Made by a program: the position numbers and the translations under genes. DNA of 64,000 nt from Geopsychrobacter electrodiphilus DSM 16401. GTDB taxonomy: Bacteria > Desulfobacterota > Desulfuromonadia > Desulfuromonadales > Geopsychrobacteraceae. The notes beneath the pieces are model-generated. The model was not told where the DNA came from, ran no database searches, and worked only from the letters and a program-made list of their open reading frames with translations. The stretch is from NCBI RefSeq assembly GCF_000384395.1, contig NZ_ARWE01000001.1:806001-870000 (forward strand), in the 5' to 3' direction. Positions 34,795-44,366 of this stretch are shown here, piece after piece (position 1 is the stretch's first letter; the number at the start of each line of letters is the position of its first letter).

Positions 34795-35733
34795 ATGAAA
34801 AGATTATTGATGATTTGTGGATTGTTACTGTGTGCGGTGAGTGCCAATGCCGAGCAATACAAGGTTTCGTTTAATCAGATTGTCGAGCATCCGGCGCTCG
34901 ATGCCCTGCGGCAGGGGGTGAAGGATGAACTCAAGGCGCAGGGATTATCCGTCAGCTACCAGGATCACATCGCCCAGGGGAATATCGCGACGGCTAACCT
35001 GATTGCCAAGCAGATTCTGGGAGAGAATCCTGATGTGGCGGTGGGGATCGCGACTCCGACGGCCCAGGCCTGTGCCCAGGCGATCCATAATATCCCGGTG
35101 GTTTTTGCCGCGGTGACCGATCCGGTCGGTGCTGGTCTGGTTAAATCGTTGGAAAAACCGGGCGGGATGATTACCGGCACCAGCGACATGAGCCCGATTG
35201 ATCGTCAGCTTGAACTGATTTTGAAATTTCTGCCGAAGTTAAAAACCCTTGGCGTTATCTATAATTCGGGTGAAGCCAATTCGGTGACCCTGGTCAAGGT
35301 TCTGAAAGCCGAAGCGAAGAAGCGCGGCATTGCCGTCGAGGAAGCCACCGTCAGTAACTCGGCCGGGGTGTTTCAGGCGGCCAGGAGTCTGGTCGGTCGC
35401 TGTGAGGCGATCTATATTCCGACCGACAACACCGTGGTTTCAGCCTTTGAGTCGATCACTCAGGTTGGTTATCAGGCGAAACTTCCGGTCTTTGCCGCAG
35501 ACACCGATTCGGTAGGGCGTGGCGCGGTTGCTGCCCTGGCGGTTGATTACTACAAAATGGGTCGTCAGACCGGTGAAATGGTCGCCCGGATCCTTAAGGG
35601 GGCCAAGCCTGGTGATCTGCCGGTTGAAACCCTGCGCGAGTTTCAGATGTACCTCAACCCCGGGTCGGCTGAAAAAATGGGGCTCAAGGTGTCCCCCGAG
35701 TTATTGAAAAAAGCGGATAAGATCATCAAATAA
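34795..35733 (+). CDS. trpX: ABC transporter substrate-binding protein, TrpX-like
   Basis: A 312-residue periplasmic binding protein with a signal peptide (residues 1-19, VSANA before the cleavage) and an ABC_sub_bind fold: VGIATPTAQACAQAI, PVVFAAVTDPVGAGLV, GVIYNSGEANS and AIYIPTDNTVVSA. Family members bind tryptophan or other aromatic compounds (TrpX) or unknown ligands. AAAAGGAG precedes the ATG. Divergent trpS favours tryptophan, but the specificity is inference. A long hairpin separates it from the permease gene. Confidence 0.75.
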   Translation: MKRLLMICGLLLCAVSANAEQYKVSFNQIVEHPALDALRQGVKDELKAQGLSVSYQDHIAQGNIATANLIAKQILGENPDVAVGIATPTAQACAQAIHNIPVVFAAVTDPVGAGLVKSLEKPGGMITGTSDMSPIDRQLELILKFLPKLKTLGVIYNSGEANSVTLVKVLKAEAKKRGIAVEEATVSNSAGVFQAARSLVGRCEAIYIPTDNTVVSAFESITQVGYQAKLPVFAADTDSVGRGAVAALAVDYYKMGRQTGEMVARILKGAKPGDLPVETLREFQMYLNPGSAEKMGLKVSPELLKKADKIIK

Positions 35734-35736
35734 ATT

Positions 35737-35807
35737 TCACAGCACGCAAGGCATAGGGACCCGGGTTGAAGGATAAGGGGTTTTTCATGCTTTGCGTGTT
35801 GCTGTGA
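35737..35807 (+). repeat. Long hairpin between binding protein and permease genes
   Basis: TCACAGCACGCAAGGCAT (35737-35754) pairs with ATGCTTTGCGTGTTGCTGTGA (35787-35807), with one 3-base bulge and one G-T wobble. It starts right after the trpX stop codon. Hairpins at this position often stabilise the upstream mRNA and let binding protein be made in excess over the membrane parts. Confidence 0.65.
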
Positions 35808-35823
35808 TTCACGCAGGTTTTGT

Positions 35824-36711
35824 ATGACATATTATGCGTTCATGGGGGCGCTGGAGCAGGGGTTCGCCTACGGTTTTCTGGTGCTCGGCGTCTACCTGAC
35901 CTTTCGGGTTCTTGATTTTCCGGATCTGACCGTCGATGGCAGTCTGCCGTTGGGGGCGGCGGTTTCGGCGGTGGCGATCACCGCCGGGGTCGATCCCTAT
36001 CTGTCGTTGTTGCTGGCCATGGCGGCCGGGTTTGTCGCCGGTGCGGTGACCGGTATTCTTAATACCCGTTTCGGTATTCTGCATCTGCTCGCCTCGATTC
36101 TGACCATGATCGCCCTCTACTCCATCAACCTGCGCGTCATGGGTCGTCCGAATATGACCCTGCTCGGCAAGCCGACGATCCTCGACCCCTTGACCAATGC
36201 CGGTTTCGGAATGTTCAACGCCGCACCTTTGCTCTTCGGACTGTTCAGTTTTGTTGGACTGCTGGCTCTGCTCTGGTTATTGCGTACTGCCTTCGGGCTG
36301 GCGATGCAGGCGACCGGCGCCAATCCGCAGATGATCACCAGTCAGGGGGTGGCGACCAGTCGCGTGATTATTCTCACCGTCGGCCTGTCGAACGGTTTTG
36401 CCGCCCTGAGTGGGGCGTTGCTCTGTCAGAGTCAGGGCGCCGCCGATGTCAATATGGGGGTCGGAACCATCGTCGCTGGCCTCGCTTCGGTAATTGTCGG
36501 CGAAACCCTTTTCGGCGGGCGTTCAATCGGTCGCGCGCTGTTGGCGGCCCTTCTCGGCTCGGTAGTGTATCGGCTGGCGATCGCTCTGGCCCTGAGTCTC
36601 AAACTGGGTCAGTTCTCCTTTACTCCGAGCGATCTCAATCTGCTGACCGCCCTGCTGGTGGTCGGTGCGCTGACCCTGCCCAATCTGCGACGAAAGGTCA
36701 TGAAGCGATGA
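35824..36711 (+). CDS. trpY: ABC transporter permease, TrpY-like
   Basis: A 295-residue inner-membrane permease of the BPD_transp_2 (LivHM-like) type, with about 8-9 hydrophobic segments. The LGVYLTFRVLDFPDLTVDGSL start, GILHLLASILTMIALYSINL and GVATSRVIILTVGLSNGFAALSGALLCQ, with the EAA-like loop LFGGRSIGR, fit permeases paired with ABC_sub_bind proteins. The ATGA overlap with the ATPase at 36708-36711 shows co-translation. Confidence 0.78.
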   Translation: MTYYAFMGALEQGFAYGFLVLGVYLTFRVLDFPDLTVDGSLPLGAAVSAVAITAGVDPYLSLLLAMAAGFVAGAVTGILNTRFGILHLLASILTMIALYSINLRVMGRPNMTLLGKPTILDPLTNAGFGMFNAAPLLFGLFSFVGLLALLWLLRTAFGLAMQATGANPQMITSQGVATSRVIILTVGLSNGFAALSGALLCQSQGAADVNMGVGTIVAGLASVIVGETLFGGRSIGRALLAALLGSVVYRLAIALALSLKLGQFSFTPSDLNLLTALLVVGALTLPNLRRKVMKR

Positions 36712-37502
36712 TTGATATCAGCGATCTGGTCAAAACCTTTCATCATGGCAGCATCAACGAAGTCTTGGCTCTGGCCGGGATCAACCTTCAGGTTGAAAAG
36801 GGTGATTTTATTACCGTCATTGGTTCCAACGGGGCGGGGAAAAGCACGCTGCTCAACTGTCTGGCCGGCAGTTACACTATCGACAGCGGGCATATCAGGA
36901 TCGCTGACCAGGATTTAAGCAGCTGGCCCGAACATCGCAGGGCGGCCCTGATCAGTCGGGTCTTCCAGGACCCACTGCTCGGAACCTGCGCGCCCCTGTC
37001 GATTGAACAGAATCTGGCCCTGGCCAATCGGCGCGGCAAGCGACATGGTTTGGGAACAGGGGTAAGGCGTGTCGACCGTGAACTTTTTCGCCAGCAGCTG
37101 CAGCAGCTGGGATTGGGATTAGAGGAGCGTCTGCGCGATCCTGTCGGCCTGCTCTCGGGCGGGCAGCGGCAGGCGCTGACCCTGTTGATGGCAACCCTGA
37201 TTCGTCCGCAGGTGCTGTTGCTCGATGAGCATACCGCCGCCCTTGATCCGAAGACTGCTCAGCAGGTGTTGGCCCTGACCGTCAAGCTGATTTCAGAACA
37301 ACAGCTGACAGCACTGATGGTGACGCATAACATGCGCCAGGCGCTGCAGTTGGGAAATCGTCTGATCATGTTGCACGCCGGTCGGGTGATTCTGGATGTA
37401 GCCGGGGCTGAGAAGTCGGCACTCGATGTCGATGATCTGTTGAAGAAGTTTTACAGCGTACGCGGGGAGGAGTTTGTCTCTGACCGGATGTTGCTGGTCT
37501 GA
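36708..37502 (+). CDS. trpZ: ABC transporter ATP-binding protein, TrpZ-like
   Basis: A 264-residue ATPase: Walker A GSNGAGKST near residue 43, Q-loop VFQDP, signature LSGGQRQALTL near 150, Walker B VLLLDEHTAALDP and H-loop MVTHNM. It powers the binding protein and permease just upstream; it overlaps the permease by 4 bp. The set has exactly one binding protein, one permease and one ATPase, a minimal importer. Confidence 0.8.
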   Translation: MIDISDLVKTFHHGSINEVLALAGINLQVEKGDFITVIGSNGAGKSTLLNCLAGSYTIDSGHIRIADQDLSSWPEHRRAALISRVFQDPLLGTCAPLSIEQNLALANRRGKRHGLGTGVRRVDRELFRQQLQQLGLGLEERLRDPVGLLSGGQRQALTLLMATLIRPQVLLLDEHTAALDPKTAQQVLALTVKLISEQQLTALMVTHNMRQALQLGNRLIMLHAGRVILDVAGAEKSALDVDDLLKKFYSVRGEEFVSDRMLLV

Positions 37503-37546
37503 AGGTTAACAGGTGGTTATCTGGTTATGATGCAGGGTTGGCAATG

Positions 37547-39628
37547 TCAGCCCTGTTTCTTTTTGGGCGGTGTTTGTCTTTCGAGCTGCTGCCGCGCGGA
37601 GTCGATAGCGATCTGGGTTCCGGTGAGGGCGAGTACGTCGCCCGCTAGAAGAATTTCGTGAGCAGTCGGAGCGATGATGGGACCTTCCGCACGCGTAATC
37701 GCAAGGACCGAGGCCCCGGTCAAGGCTCGTAAATTGAGCTCGGCAAGGGTTTTCCCCACCGCCGGAGAAGATGTGGTCAGAGGGACGGCCGAAAAGGTGC
37801 CAAGTCCGGGGAGCAGTTTTTCGATTTGCGCGAGGTCCTCCTGCGGCGAAGCACCTTCCCGTGAGCGGGATTGCCTGGCGAGTGCTGCGACGACGACTTC
37901 GCTGCCCGCGCGGACATGCCCCTGCAGGTTGGTGGCACTACGCCAGAACGCGATGCCGAGAATGATGATCATGGCCAGCAGAAGGAGTCCGCCCTGGCCG
38001 ATAAACAGAAAAGGGCGGGTTAAAACGACAATCGGTGCCCCGATGAGGAGCAGGATGGCAATCTCAAAGGTGATTACCAGCATGCGACGTGGAGCCTCGG
38101 CAAGGTCAAGTCCGTTCGGACCGCTGGCGGGAAGTACGAGTTCGGCAAGCGTGACCCCTAGCCGGCGCCCCAGGCGCAGGACTCCCAGGAAAAATGGGGC
38201 GGCGAGCGCAATCATGGAGGCAATCAGTAGAAGCCCGGAAAATATAAACGATAGACCGGTGCGACCCTGGATGATTTCAATTAGACCTGTCCTGTAATTG
38301 GTCCCTCCGGCCAGGATTCCTGCAAAGATAGCGGCATCAAGGAGCAGCATCAAAAAGAGTCTGCGAATCTTTGCGACCGTGCCACGGGAGCGGGGCGCCT
38401 TGCGTAATCCTTCGATCCAGCTGCCGTAAAGCACGCTGAATGTTTGCAGTGGTCGTGGCAGAACGTGATCGATCCAGTTTGCAACCGGGTCCGAGGCACG
38501 GATCAGCCAGGGGGTTGTCAGGGTCGTCAGCGCAGAGACCATGATCGCAACCGGGGAGAGGAAGTCGCGCGTGGCATTCAGCGTCATGCCGAGCCCGGCG
38601 ATGATGAAGGAGAATTCCCCGATCTGGGCCAGGCTCATCCCTGATTTGATCGAGGTCTGCAGGCGGGTTCCGGTGAGAAATGTTCCGACGGATACCCCGA
38701 AGAGTTTGCCGCTGATCACGACGAGGGTCAGGATCAGGATCGCACGCCAGTGGGCGATCACCAGCGCCGGGTCGATGAGCATTCCGATCGAAACGAAAAA
38801 GACTGCGGCGAAGATGTCGCGCACCGGTTCGACAAGTTTTTCGACCTGTTTTTCTTCCCCCGATTCGGCGATGAGCGATCCGGCGATGAAGGCGCCGAGA
38901 GCAACAGAGTAGCCAAAAGCATTAGCCAGCAGGGCCAGCGCGAAGCAGAGCCCGACACTGGAGATGATGATGGTTTCGGGTCGCTTGAGGCCGATGATCA
39001 GGCGCATCGCACGAGGTACGAGGAGCAAGCCGATGGACATCAGCGCGAGCAGAAAAGCCGCGAGTTTGCCGAGGGTAATTGCCAGCGGGCCCGGCGCGAG
39101 ACCGCTGCCGGTGGCGATAGCGGTGAGGGCCGCGAGGAGCAGGATGGCGATCAGGTCTTCGACAATCAGGACTCCGAAGACGATCTCGCGCAGTTTTCCG
39201 GAAACGCTCTGCTCCTGAAAGGCCTTCGCCACAATCGTCGTGCTGGAGATGGCAAGCACCGCACCGGTGAAAATGCTTTCGATGGCGGTCCAGCCAAAGA
39301 GTTGGGCTACGGTGTACCCGAGCCACATCATCAGGCTGGTCTCGAACAGCGCGGTCAAGGCGGCGGGTGGCCCGACGGAGCCCAGTTTACGCAGGCTGAA
39401 CTCAAGCCCGAGCGAGAACATGACCAGAATGACCCCGACCTCGGAGAGGGTCTGGACGATACCTAGATCTGCAACCAGTGGGAAGGGGACATGTGGCCCG
39501 ATGAGCAGGCCGGCAAGGATGTAGCCGAGGATGACAGGTTGTTTCAGGCGCTGAAAGAGTACGGTTGTGAAGGCAGCAACACACAAGACCACCGTGAGCG
39601 CGCTCAGAAATTGATGGGGATCATTCAT
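37547..39628 (-). CDS. CPA2-family cation:proton antiporter with TrkA-C domain
   Basis: A 693-residue membrane protein. The first ~390 residues form a Na/H exchanger-like (KefB-type) core of about 12-13 helices with LGYILAGLLIGPH, VLIVEDLIAILLL (acidic ion-path residues E-D), SIGMLIDP and SLAQIGEFSFIIAG. More helices follow, and the last ~90 residues contain a TrkA-C domain (LTTSSPAVGKTLAELNLRALTGASVLAI), a ligand-binding regulatory module. There is no TrkA-N (RCK-N) domain, unlike E. coli KefB/C. It should exchange K+ or Na+ for protons. It is a single-gene unit, convergent with trpZ. Confidence 0.82.
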   Translation of the reverse strand: MNDPHQFLSALTVVLCVAAFTTVLFQRLKQPVILGYILAGLLIGPHVPFPLVADLGIVQTLSEVGVILVMFSLGLEFSLRKLGSVGPPAALTALFETSLMMWLGYTVAQLFGWTAIESIFTGAVLAISSTTIVAKAFQEQSVSGKLREIVFGVLIVEDLIAILLLAALTAIATGSGLAPGPLAITLGKLAAFLLALMSIGLLLVPRAMRLIIGLKRPETIIISSVGLCFALALLANAFGYSVALGAFIAGSLIAESGEEKQVEKLVEPVRDIFAAVFFVSIGMLIDPALVIAHWRAILILTLVVISGKLFGVSVGTFLTGTRLQTSIKSGMSLAQIGEFSFIIAGLGMTLNATRDFLSPVAIMVSALTTLTTPWLIRASDPVANWIDHVLPRPLQTFSVLYGSWIEGLRKAPRSRGTVAKIRRLFLMLLLDAAIFAGILAGGTNYRTGLIEIIQGRTGLSFIFSGLLLIASMIALAAPFFLGVLRLGRRLGVTLAELVLPASGPNGLDLAEAPRRMLVITFEIAILLLIGAPIVVLTRPFLFIGQGGLLLLAMIIILGIAFWRSATNLQGHVRAGSEVVVAALARQSRSREGASPQEDLAQIEKLLPGLGTFSAVPLTTSSPAVGKTLAELNLRALTGASVLAITRAEGPIIAPTAHEILLAGDVLALTGTQIAIDSARQQLERQTPPKKKQG

Positions 39629-39782
39629 CCTGACTCCCTGTGGCCAGAATTGTTGGGTGCGGGCTTTTTGGTGAAAAGGTTGAATTTAATAGCTTGTGGA
39701 ATTTTTGGTTACTTCGGGTTGTAACGTCAAAGGGAACGACCCCAGGTAAAGAGCAAATCCCCGTTTGGTCCTTTCGACGCCT

Positions 39783-39825
39783 GCCTGACCACTCAGTTCC
39801 ATAAAGGTGAAACGAGTGGTCAGGC
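39783..39825 (-). terminator. 12-bp hairpin downstream of the lon operon
   Basis: GCCTGACCACTC (39783-39794) pairs perfectly with GAGTGGTCAGGC (39814-39825) around a 19-base loop, 8 bp after the end of the small gene following lon. There is no T-run on the minus strand, so it may act as an mRNA end or protection structure. Confidence 0.5.
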
Positions 39826-39832
39826 GTGATGT

Positions 39833-40063
39833 TTAATTTTTCTGTTCCTGTGTGCCACCCATCATGCTGGCGAAGGCAAGCAGTTGTTGCAGGTCCATGC
39901 CGCTCTCTTTAAGGATGCCAAGCATCACCGGAAAAAGCTGCATCATGAAACCCGGTTCCTTAATCACCTCTTTTGCCAGAATCGGCAGGGTTTCGAGGAT
40001 AAAGGCTTGCTTCTCCTCTTTGCTCAGTGTGAGCAGGCTGTTCTTAATTTCTTCTACGGTCAT
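39833..40063 (-). CDS. Small hypothetical protein coupled to lon
   Basis: A 76-residue acidic helical protein ([19 protein letters not shown], then LFPVMLGILKESGMDLQQLLAFASMMGG). It has no signal peptide, membrane helix or known domain. Its ATG overlaps the lon stop codon (ATGA at 40060-40063), so it is translated together with Lon. A Lon adaptor or substrate role is conceivable but has no direct evidence. Confidence 0.68.
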   Translation of the reverse strand: MTVEEIKNSLLTLSKEEKQAFILETLPILAKEVIKEPGFMMQLFPVMLGILKESGMDLQQLLAFASMMGGTQEQKN

Positions 40064-42540
40064 TCCATGGCCCCCTGTGGCTTTATTTTAATCGGTTTCA
40101 GGTGTTCACGTTTAATACCAAAGGCGATTTTAAACACCTCGGGATAGGTTTTGACAAAGTACACATCGAGCCCCTCACGCAGGTATTCGGGGAGATCATC
40201 ATAGTCCTTGCGGTTCTCTGCAGGAAAGATCAGGGTTTTTAAGCCTGCGCGCCGCGAGGCGATGGTCTTCTCCTTAAGTCCGCCGATCGGCAGAACCCGC
40301 CCGGTGAGGCTGAGTTCTCCGGTCATGCCGAGGTTGCGGATGGTAGGCCGCTTCTGAATCATCGACAGTAGGGCAGTGGTCATGGTGATTCCGGCTGAAG
40401 GGCCGTCTTTCGGGGTGGCACCGTCCGGCACATGCAGGTGGACAAAATGCGTATCAAAGTATTCAGCATCAATCTTGTATTCGCTTAAATGCCCCATCAC
40501 ATAGCTGTAGGCAATCTCAGCACTTTCGACCATCACCTTGCCGAGCTGTCCGGTCTGTTTGAAGCCTTTTGTTTTACTTGCCATCGCCGTCGCTTCGATC
40601 TGCAGGGTGGCGCCCCCCATTCGCGTCCAGGCGAGTCCGGTGACGACTCCTGGCGCCGCTTCAAAGACCTCTTCTTCACTGAAAACAGGTTTGCCGAGGA
40701 ATTTGACGATATCGCGCATGCCGATGGTGATTTTGTCCATGCGCCCTTCGGCGAACTCCATAGCGGCCTTGCGCATGATCCGTTTGATCCGGTTTTCGAG
40801 ACCCCGCACGCCGGCCTCACGCGCATAGAGGTCAATAATATGCACCAGGGTTTTTTTGGGAATGCTGACCTGACCGCGTTTGATCCCGTGATTCTTGAGG
40901 GCCTTGGGGATCAGGTAGCGCCGTGCGATCTCAAGCTTCTCTTCGAGGATGTAACCCGAGAGGCGGATCACTTCCATCCGGTCGAGGAGCGGTGCCGGGA
41001 TCGTATCCAGCTGGTTGGCGGTGGCGACAAACAGCACGTTCGATAGGTCGAAGGGGACATCCAGGTAGTGATCGCGGAAGCTGCCATTTTGCTCGGAATC
41101 GAGTACTTCGAGCAGGGCCGAAGCCGGGTCACCCTGAAAGCTGGCGCCAATTTTGTCAATCTCATCGAGCATCATCACCGGATTGGCGGTGCCGGCGCTC
41201 TTCATCGCCTGAATCGCCTTGCCCGGCATGGCGCCGATATAGGTGCGGCGATGACCCTTGATTTCGGCTTCGTCACGCATGCCGCCGACCGAAAAACGGT
41301 AAAATTTACGTTTAAGCGCAGAAGCGATCGACTGGCCGACCGAGGTCTTGCCGACCCCCGGAGGGCCGACCAGGCAGAGGATCGAACCTGAAATATCGCC
41401 CTTCATCTTGCCGACGGCGATAAATTCAAGGATCCGCTCTTTTACGTCGTCCAGCCCGTAGTGATCACGGTCGAGCACCTTGCGGGCGCGCTGCAGATCG
41501 TAGGCGTCTTTGCTGAATTTCCCCCAGGGGAGCACGGTCAGCCAGTCAAGGTAGTTGCGGCTGACATTGTATTCCGGGGATGAGGGGTCGATGAGTTGCA
41601 GTTTTTCGATCTCTTCATCGACCGCCTTCTGTGCTTCGGCGTTGAGGGTCAGCTTTTTTAGGCGTTTTTCAAACTTTTCAATCTCGGTGACTTTTCCCTC
41701 TTTTTCGAGTCCGAGCTCCTTCTTGATCGCCTTGAACTGCTCGCGCAGGAAAAATTCACGCTGCTGGGCCGAAACCTTCTCTTCAATCTGTTGACTGATG
41801 CGGGTCTGCAGGCGCGACACCTCAAGCTCTTTTTTGAGCAGCACCAGCACCTTGTCAATCCGTTCGTGCAGGTTGAAGGTTTCGAGTACCTCCTGCAGTT
41901 CAAAACCGTCGGCATTTGTCAGGTTGGCGGCAAAATCAGCAAGGCGGGCTGGGTCATCCATGCTTGAACGACCGAGGAAGAGTTTGATCTCTTCTGAATA
42001 GAGCGGGTTGATCTGAACAAGCTCCTTCAAGGTCGCAATGATCGCCATTGAATAGGCCTTGAGTTCGGCGTTAGCGACTTCGATCTCTGCGGTCGGATAT
42101 TCAACCTCAGCGTAGATAATCCCTTTGCGCTCAGAAATTCGTTCGATGGTGAATCGCTCAAGGCTGTTCACCAGCACGTGCGCGCTCTCCTCTTCGGCAT
42201 GAATTAATTTGAGAATTTTGGCCGCAACTCCGACCCGCTGCAGGTTATCCGTCGCATCATCCTCATCCAGCTCAAGCACCATTACCAGGCCGACGGTTTG
42301 TGATGGTGAATCCATCGCCTGTTGAATGGTCTGAACGCGTTCACGACCGTTGACCGTCAGTGGAATGATGACGCCAGGAAAAGCAGGGCGTGGCCGCAAG
42401 GGGATGATCGGCAGGGCCCCGGGCAGAGTGTCGCGCGCCAGAACCAGACCGTCATCTGGAACCGCTGTTACGTCGGTATCGGTTTCGATTTCGATTTCGT
42501 ACTCGATCGATTCATCGTGATCTTCAAAATTATCGTGCAT
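40060..42540 (-). CDS. lon: ATP-dependent protease Lon
   Basis: An 826-residue LonA protease. The N-terminal substrate-binding domain starts at about 42 ([15 protein letters not shown]) and is followed by a coiled coil ([24 protein letters not shown]), AAA+ module with Walker [10 protein letters not shown] and Walker [11 protein letters not shown], and a serine-lysine protease domain with catalytic Ser in [11 protein letters not shown] and Lys in GGLKEKTIA. It degrades misfolded and regulatory proteins in the cytoplasm. About 40 acidic residues ([10 protein letters not shown]) extend the N-terminus. A small gene overlaps its stop. Confidence 0.97.
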   Translation of the reverse strand: MHDNFEDHDESIEYEIEIETDTDVTAVPDDGLVLARDTLPGALPIIPLRPRPAFPGVIIPLTVNGRERVQTIQQAMDSPSQTVGLVMVLELDEDDATDNLQRVGVAAKILKLIHAEEESAHVLVNSLERFTIERISERKGIIYAEVEYPTAEIEVANAELKAYSMAIIATLKELVQINPLYSEEIKLFLGRSSMDDPARLADFAANLTNADGFELQEVLETFNLHERIDKVLVLLKKELEVSRLQTRISQQIEEKVSAQQREFFLREQFKAIKKELGLEKEGKVTEIEKFEKRLKKLTLNAEAQKAVDEEIEKLQLIDPSSPEYNVSRNYLDWLTVLPWGKFSKDAYDLQRARKVLDRDHYGLDDVKERILEFIAVGKMKGDISGSILCLVGPPGVGKTSVGQSIASALKRKFYRFSVGGMRDEAEIKGHRRTYIGAMPGKAIQAMKSAGTANPVMMLDEIDKIGASFQGDPASALLEVLDSEQNGSFRDHYLDVPFDLSNVLFVATANQLDTIPAPLLDRMEVIRLSGYILEEKLEIARRYLIPKALKNHGIKRGQVSIPKKTLVHIIDLYAREAGVRGLENRIKRIMRKAAMEFAEGRMDKITIGMRDIVKFLGKPVFSEEEVFEAAPGVVTGLAWTRMGGATLQIEATAMASKTKGFKQTGQLGKVMVESAEIAYSYVMGHLSEYKIDAEYFDTHFVHLHVPDGATPKDGPSAGITMTTALLSMIQKRPTIRNLGMTGELSLTGRVLPIGGLKEKTIASRRAGLKTLIFPAENRKDYDDLPEYLREGLDVYFVKTYPEVFKIAFGIKREHLKPIKIKPQGAME

Positions 42541-42619
42541 TAGAAATCAGCTCCGTTTTCTGTTCCCTGTCTGCGGGAGTGGCCAGAGTTATAGATAGTA
42601 ACATGGCCAATTGTCGGCG

Positions 42620-42648
42620 AAGTTAATCGATTGACCCGGGACTGTCAA
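42620..42648 (-). promoter_or_regulatory. Candidate promoter for lon
   Basis: On the minus strand TTGACA (42648-42643, consensus -35) and TAACTT (42625-42620) are 17 bp apart, about 80 bp before the lon start codon. No heat-shock sigma-32 signature was obvious. Confidence 0.45.
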
Positions 42649-42831
42649 CCGCCCATCGTTTTGGGTGACAATGTGGCAGGGCCCGGGAGGGGGAGGCCTG
42701 TCTCCTGAAGTACAAAAACAGGGGCCGGATTGCCGCTTGAATCCACGAATCTGGAGTAATACACATTTTTCAATGTATATGGTGTGGGGTTATGTTGATC
42801 AGTGTACCACCTTTTTTATGGGGTTTTTATT

Positions 42832-42877
42832 AAGGCATTTAATGTGCCTTGACTGGGGAAACAGGATTAATTATTAA
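42832..42877 (+). promoter_or_regulatory. Candidate promoter with overlapping dyad for the conduit genes
   Basis: TTGACT (42849-42854) and TATTAA (42872-42877) are 17 bp apart, 200 bp before the porin start. AAGGCA (42832-42837) and TGCCTT (42845-42850) form a 6-bp dyad whose right arm enters the -35, a plausible repressor site. Confidence 0.4.
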
Positions 42878-43076
42878 AAATACAGTAGAAATTACTGAAG
42901 TTTAAGGGTATGTTTATAACAATGTTTTGGGGGAGTCCTGTTGTTGCCTTTCCCTGCTGATCTCCCCATTTAATTCTTAATAAATTACATCTGGGTTGAG
43001 CCCTGCTTGTTTGCGAAAGGGCCCCTGCTTTCAGTCTCCCACTCGCCTTTTACGTGGGTCTTCAGGAGGTTTGCGC

Positions 43077-44366
43077 ATGAGACATGCCGCTCTGCTTGCT
43101 GGGCAAAGATTATTTTGCGTGTTGCTGTTCCTCGTTTTTCTGTTCCCCGCCACAGCATTTTCACTCAGTACTGACGTTCAGGTTGAGACGCTGTTTCGGG
43201 GCTTCGAGCGTGACATCCCCACTGAGGGGAGTTCGCAGGTTTTACCTGGCTACGGCTATCTCAAATTTAACGTCAAGGACATCTCTTCCAGCCTCAGTCT
43301 TCATGGCTATGGGTGGGGGCGCTACGATATGGCTGACAGTCGTTACTACGCCAGTCAATCCAAAGGAGAGCTGCTATATGGTTATGTTGAATACCGCAAG
43401 CCGTTCAGTTCTTTGCGGGCCCGCCTGGGGAGACAACATGTTTTTGAAGGGGTAGCCAACGAAACGCTGGATGGCTTATGGGCGGCCGGCGCTCTGACGC
43501 CTGCGTTTTCGGTCTCAGGCTATGCCGGGTTTCCGGTTGGGTTGTCTTCCACCAACGGCCGGAGTGGCGATGTCCTTGTCGGCGGCCGTGTCGCTTACCA
43601 CCGGCCAGATGCCTTTGATCTTGGTGTTTCGAGCAAATTCTCAAATAATGACGGCAATGCCGCCGATCGCATGCTGGGAGTCGATCTGACCTGGTATTTG
43701 CCTAAGGATATGACTCTTTACGGATTTTCGAAATTCAATACGGATGCATCAAGCTTTGCCGAACACTCCTGGGAGCTGCAGATTCCAATCGACAGCTTCA
43801 CCTTCAAACCGTACCTGCAGTACTACAATTATGACAGCTATTTCGGTACCGGCGACAAGGCGGCTCTGCCTTTTCTCAATCTTGCTAAAAGTGGCGAGAA
43901 GCTAGGGATTCTTGGACTGGACGGCACCTGGCTTAAATCCGAAAACTGGAATCTCGGGGGGAAGGTTAAATACTATACCTATGACAAGAATGACAGCTCT
44001 CAGTACATTTCGGCTGTGGTTAACTTTGTTGGTGAAGAACATACTCAGACCGGTGGCGAACTCGGTTACATGAAAGGTGAGGCAGCCAAAAATAATTATC
44101 TGCTCCTGCGAATTTATACCTACCAGGATCAACTCCCCGCTAAATTCAAGGTCGATTTTATCTCGGCCGACCTGGTCTATGCCCTTTATGATCAAAAAAT
44201 TTACTCCAAAGACAGTTCCCTGTTTCTCTCTCTCGGTGTGGGCAAACATTTTTTCGATAAGGCACTCGATGTCAAATTATCTGGCGACTATAGCGTAGAT
44301 CCTCTTTATTCTTCGGATGTTAAAGGGATGCTCTCTGCGACTTACTATTTCGGCAGGGGGTTTTAA
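43077..44366 (+). CDS. Outer-membrane beta-barrel porin of conduit module 1
   Basis: A 429-residue exported protein. The signal peptide (hydrophobic residues 11-26, ending ATAFS) is followed by alternating amphipathic strands (YGYLKFNVKDISSSLSLHG, LRARLGRQHVF, YFGTGDKAALPFL) and ends LSATYYFGRGF, with the C-terminal aromatic residue expected of an outer-membrane barrel. The upstream ORF start was dropped because AGGAGG precedes the ATG at 43077. It is homologous along its length to the porin at 62801 (LSTDVQVETLFRGF vs SIHSDTLFRAF; FEGVANETLDG vs FEGVANESIDG). A multiheme lipoprotein pair follows directly, so it should be the barrel of a porin-cytochrome conduit, enclosing a cytochrome that spans the outer membrane. 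Confidence 0.85.
   Translation: MRHAALLAGQRLFCVLLFLVFLFPATAFSLSTDVQVETLFRGFERDIPTEGSSQVLPGYGYLKFNVKDISSSLSLHGYGWGRYDMADSRYYASQSKGELLYGYVEYRKPFSSLRARLGRQHVFEGVANETLDGLWAAGALTPAFSVSGYAGFPVGLSSTNGRSGDVLVGGRVAYHRPDAFDLGVSSKFSNNDGNAADRMLGVDLTWYLPKDMTLYGFSKFNTDASSFAEHSWELQIPIDSFTFKPYLQYYNYDSYFGTGDKAALPFLNLAKSGEKLGILGLDGTWLKSENWNLGGKVKYYTYDKNDSSQYISAVVNFVGEEHTQTGGELGYMKGEAAKNNYLLLRIYTYQDQLPAKFKVDFISADLVYALYDQKIYSKDSSLFLSLGVGKHFFDKALDVKLSGDYSVDPLYSSDVKGMLSATYYFGRGF

Larger units (their letters stand above)
42541..43076. other. Intergenic region, 536 bp, between lon and module 1
   Basis: A divergent control region. It holds the candidate lon promoter (42620-42648) and a plus-strand promoter (42849-42877) for the conduit genes with a dyad at its -35. 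An open frame starts at 42996, but the real porin start at 43077 has the ribosome site. I looked for a GEMM (cyclic dinucleotide) riboswitch, common before cytochrome genes in this group, and saw none. Confidence 0.5.

Noticed and set aside
42541-43076. Search for a GEMM cyclic-dinucleotide riboswitch before the conduit genes
   Set aside because: Such elements are common before cytochrome genes in this group, but the conserved tetraloop/receptor and core segments were not found.
42996-43076. Earlier porin start codon
   Set aside because: The AGGAGG site and a proper signal peptide belong to the ATG at 43077.
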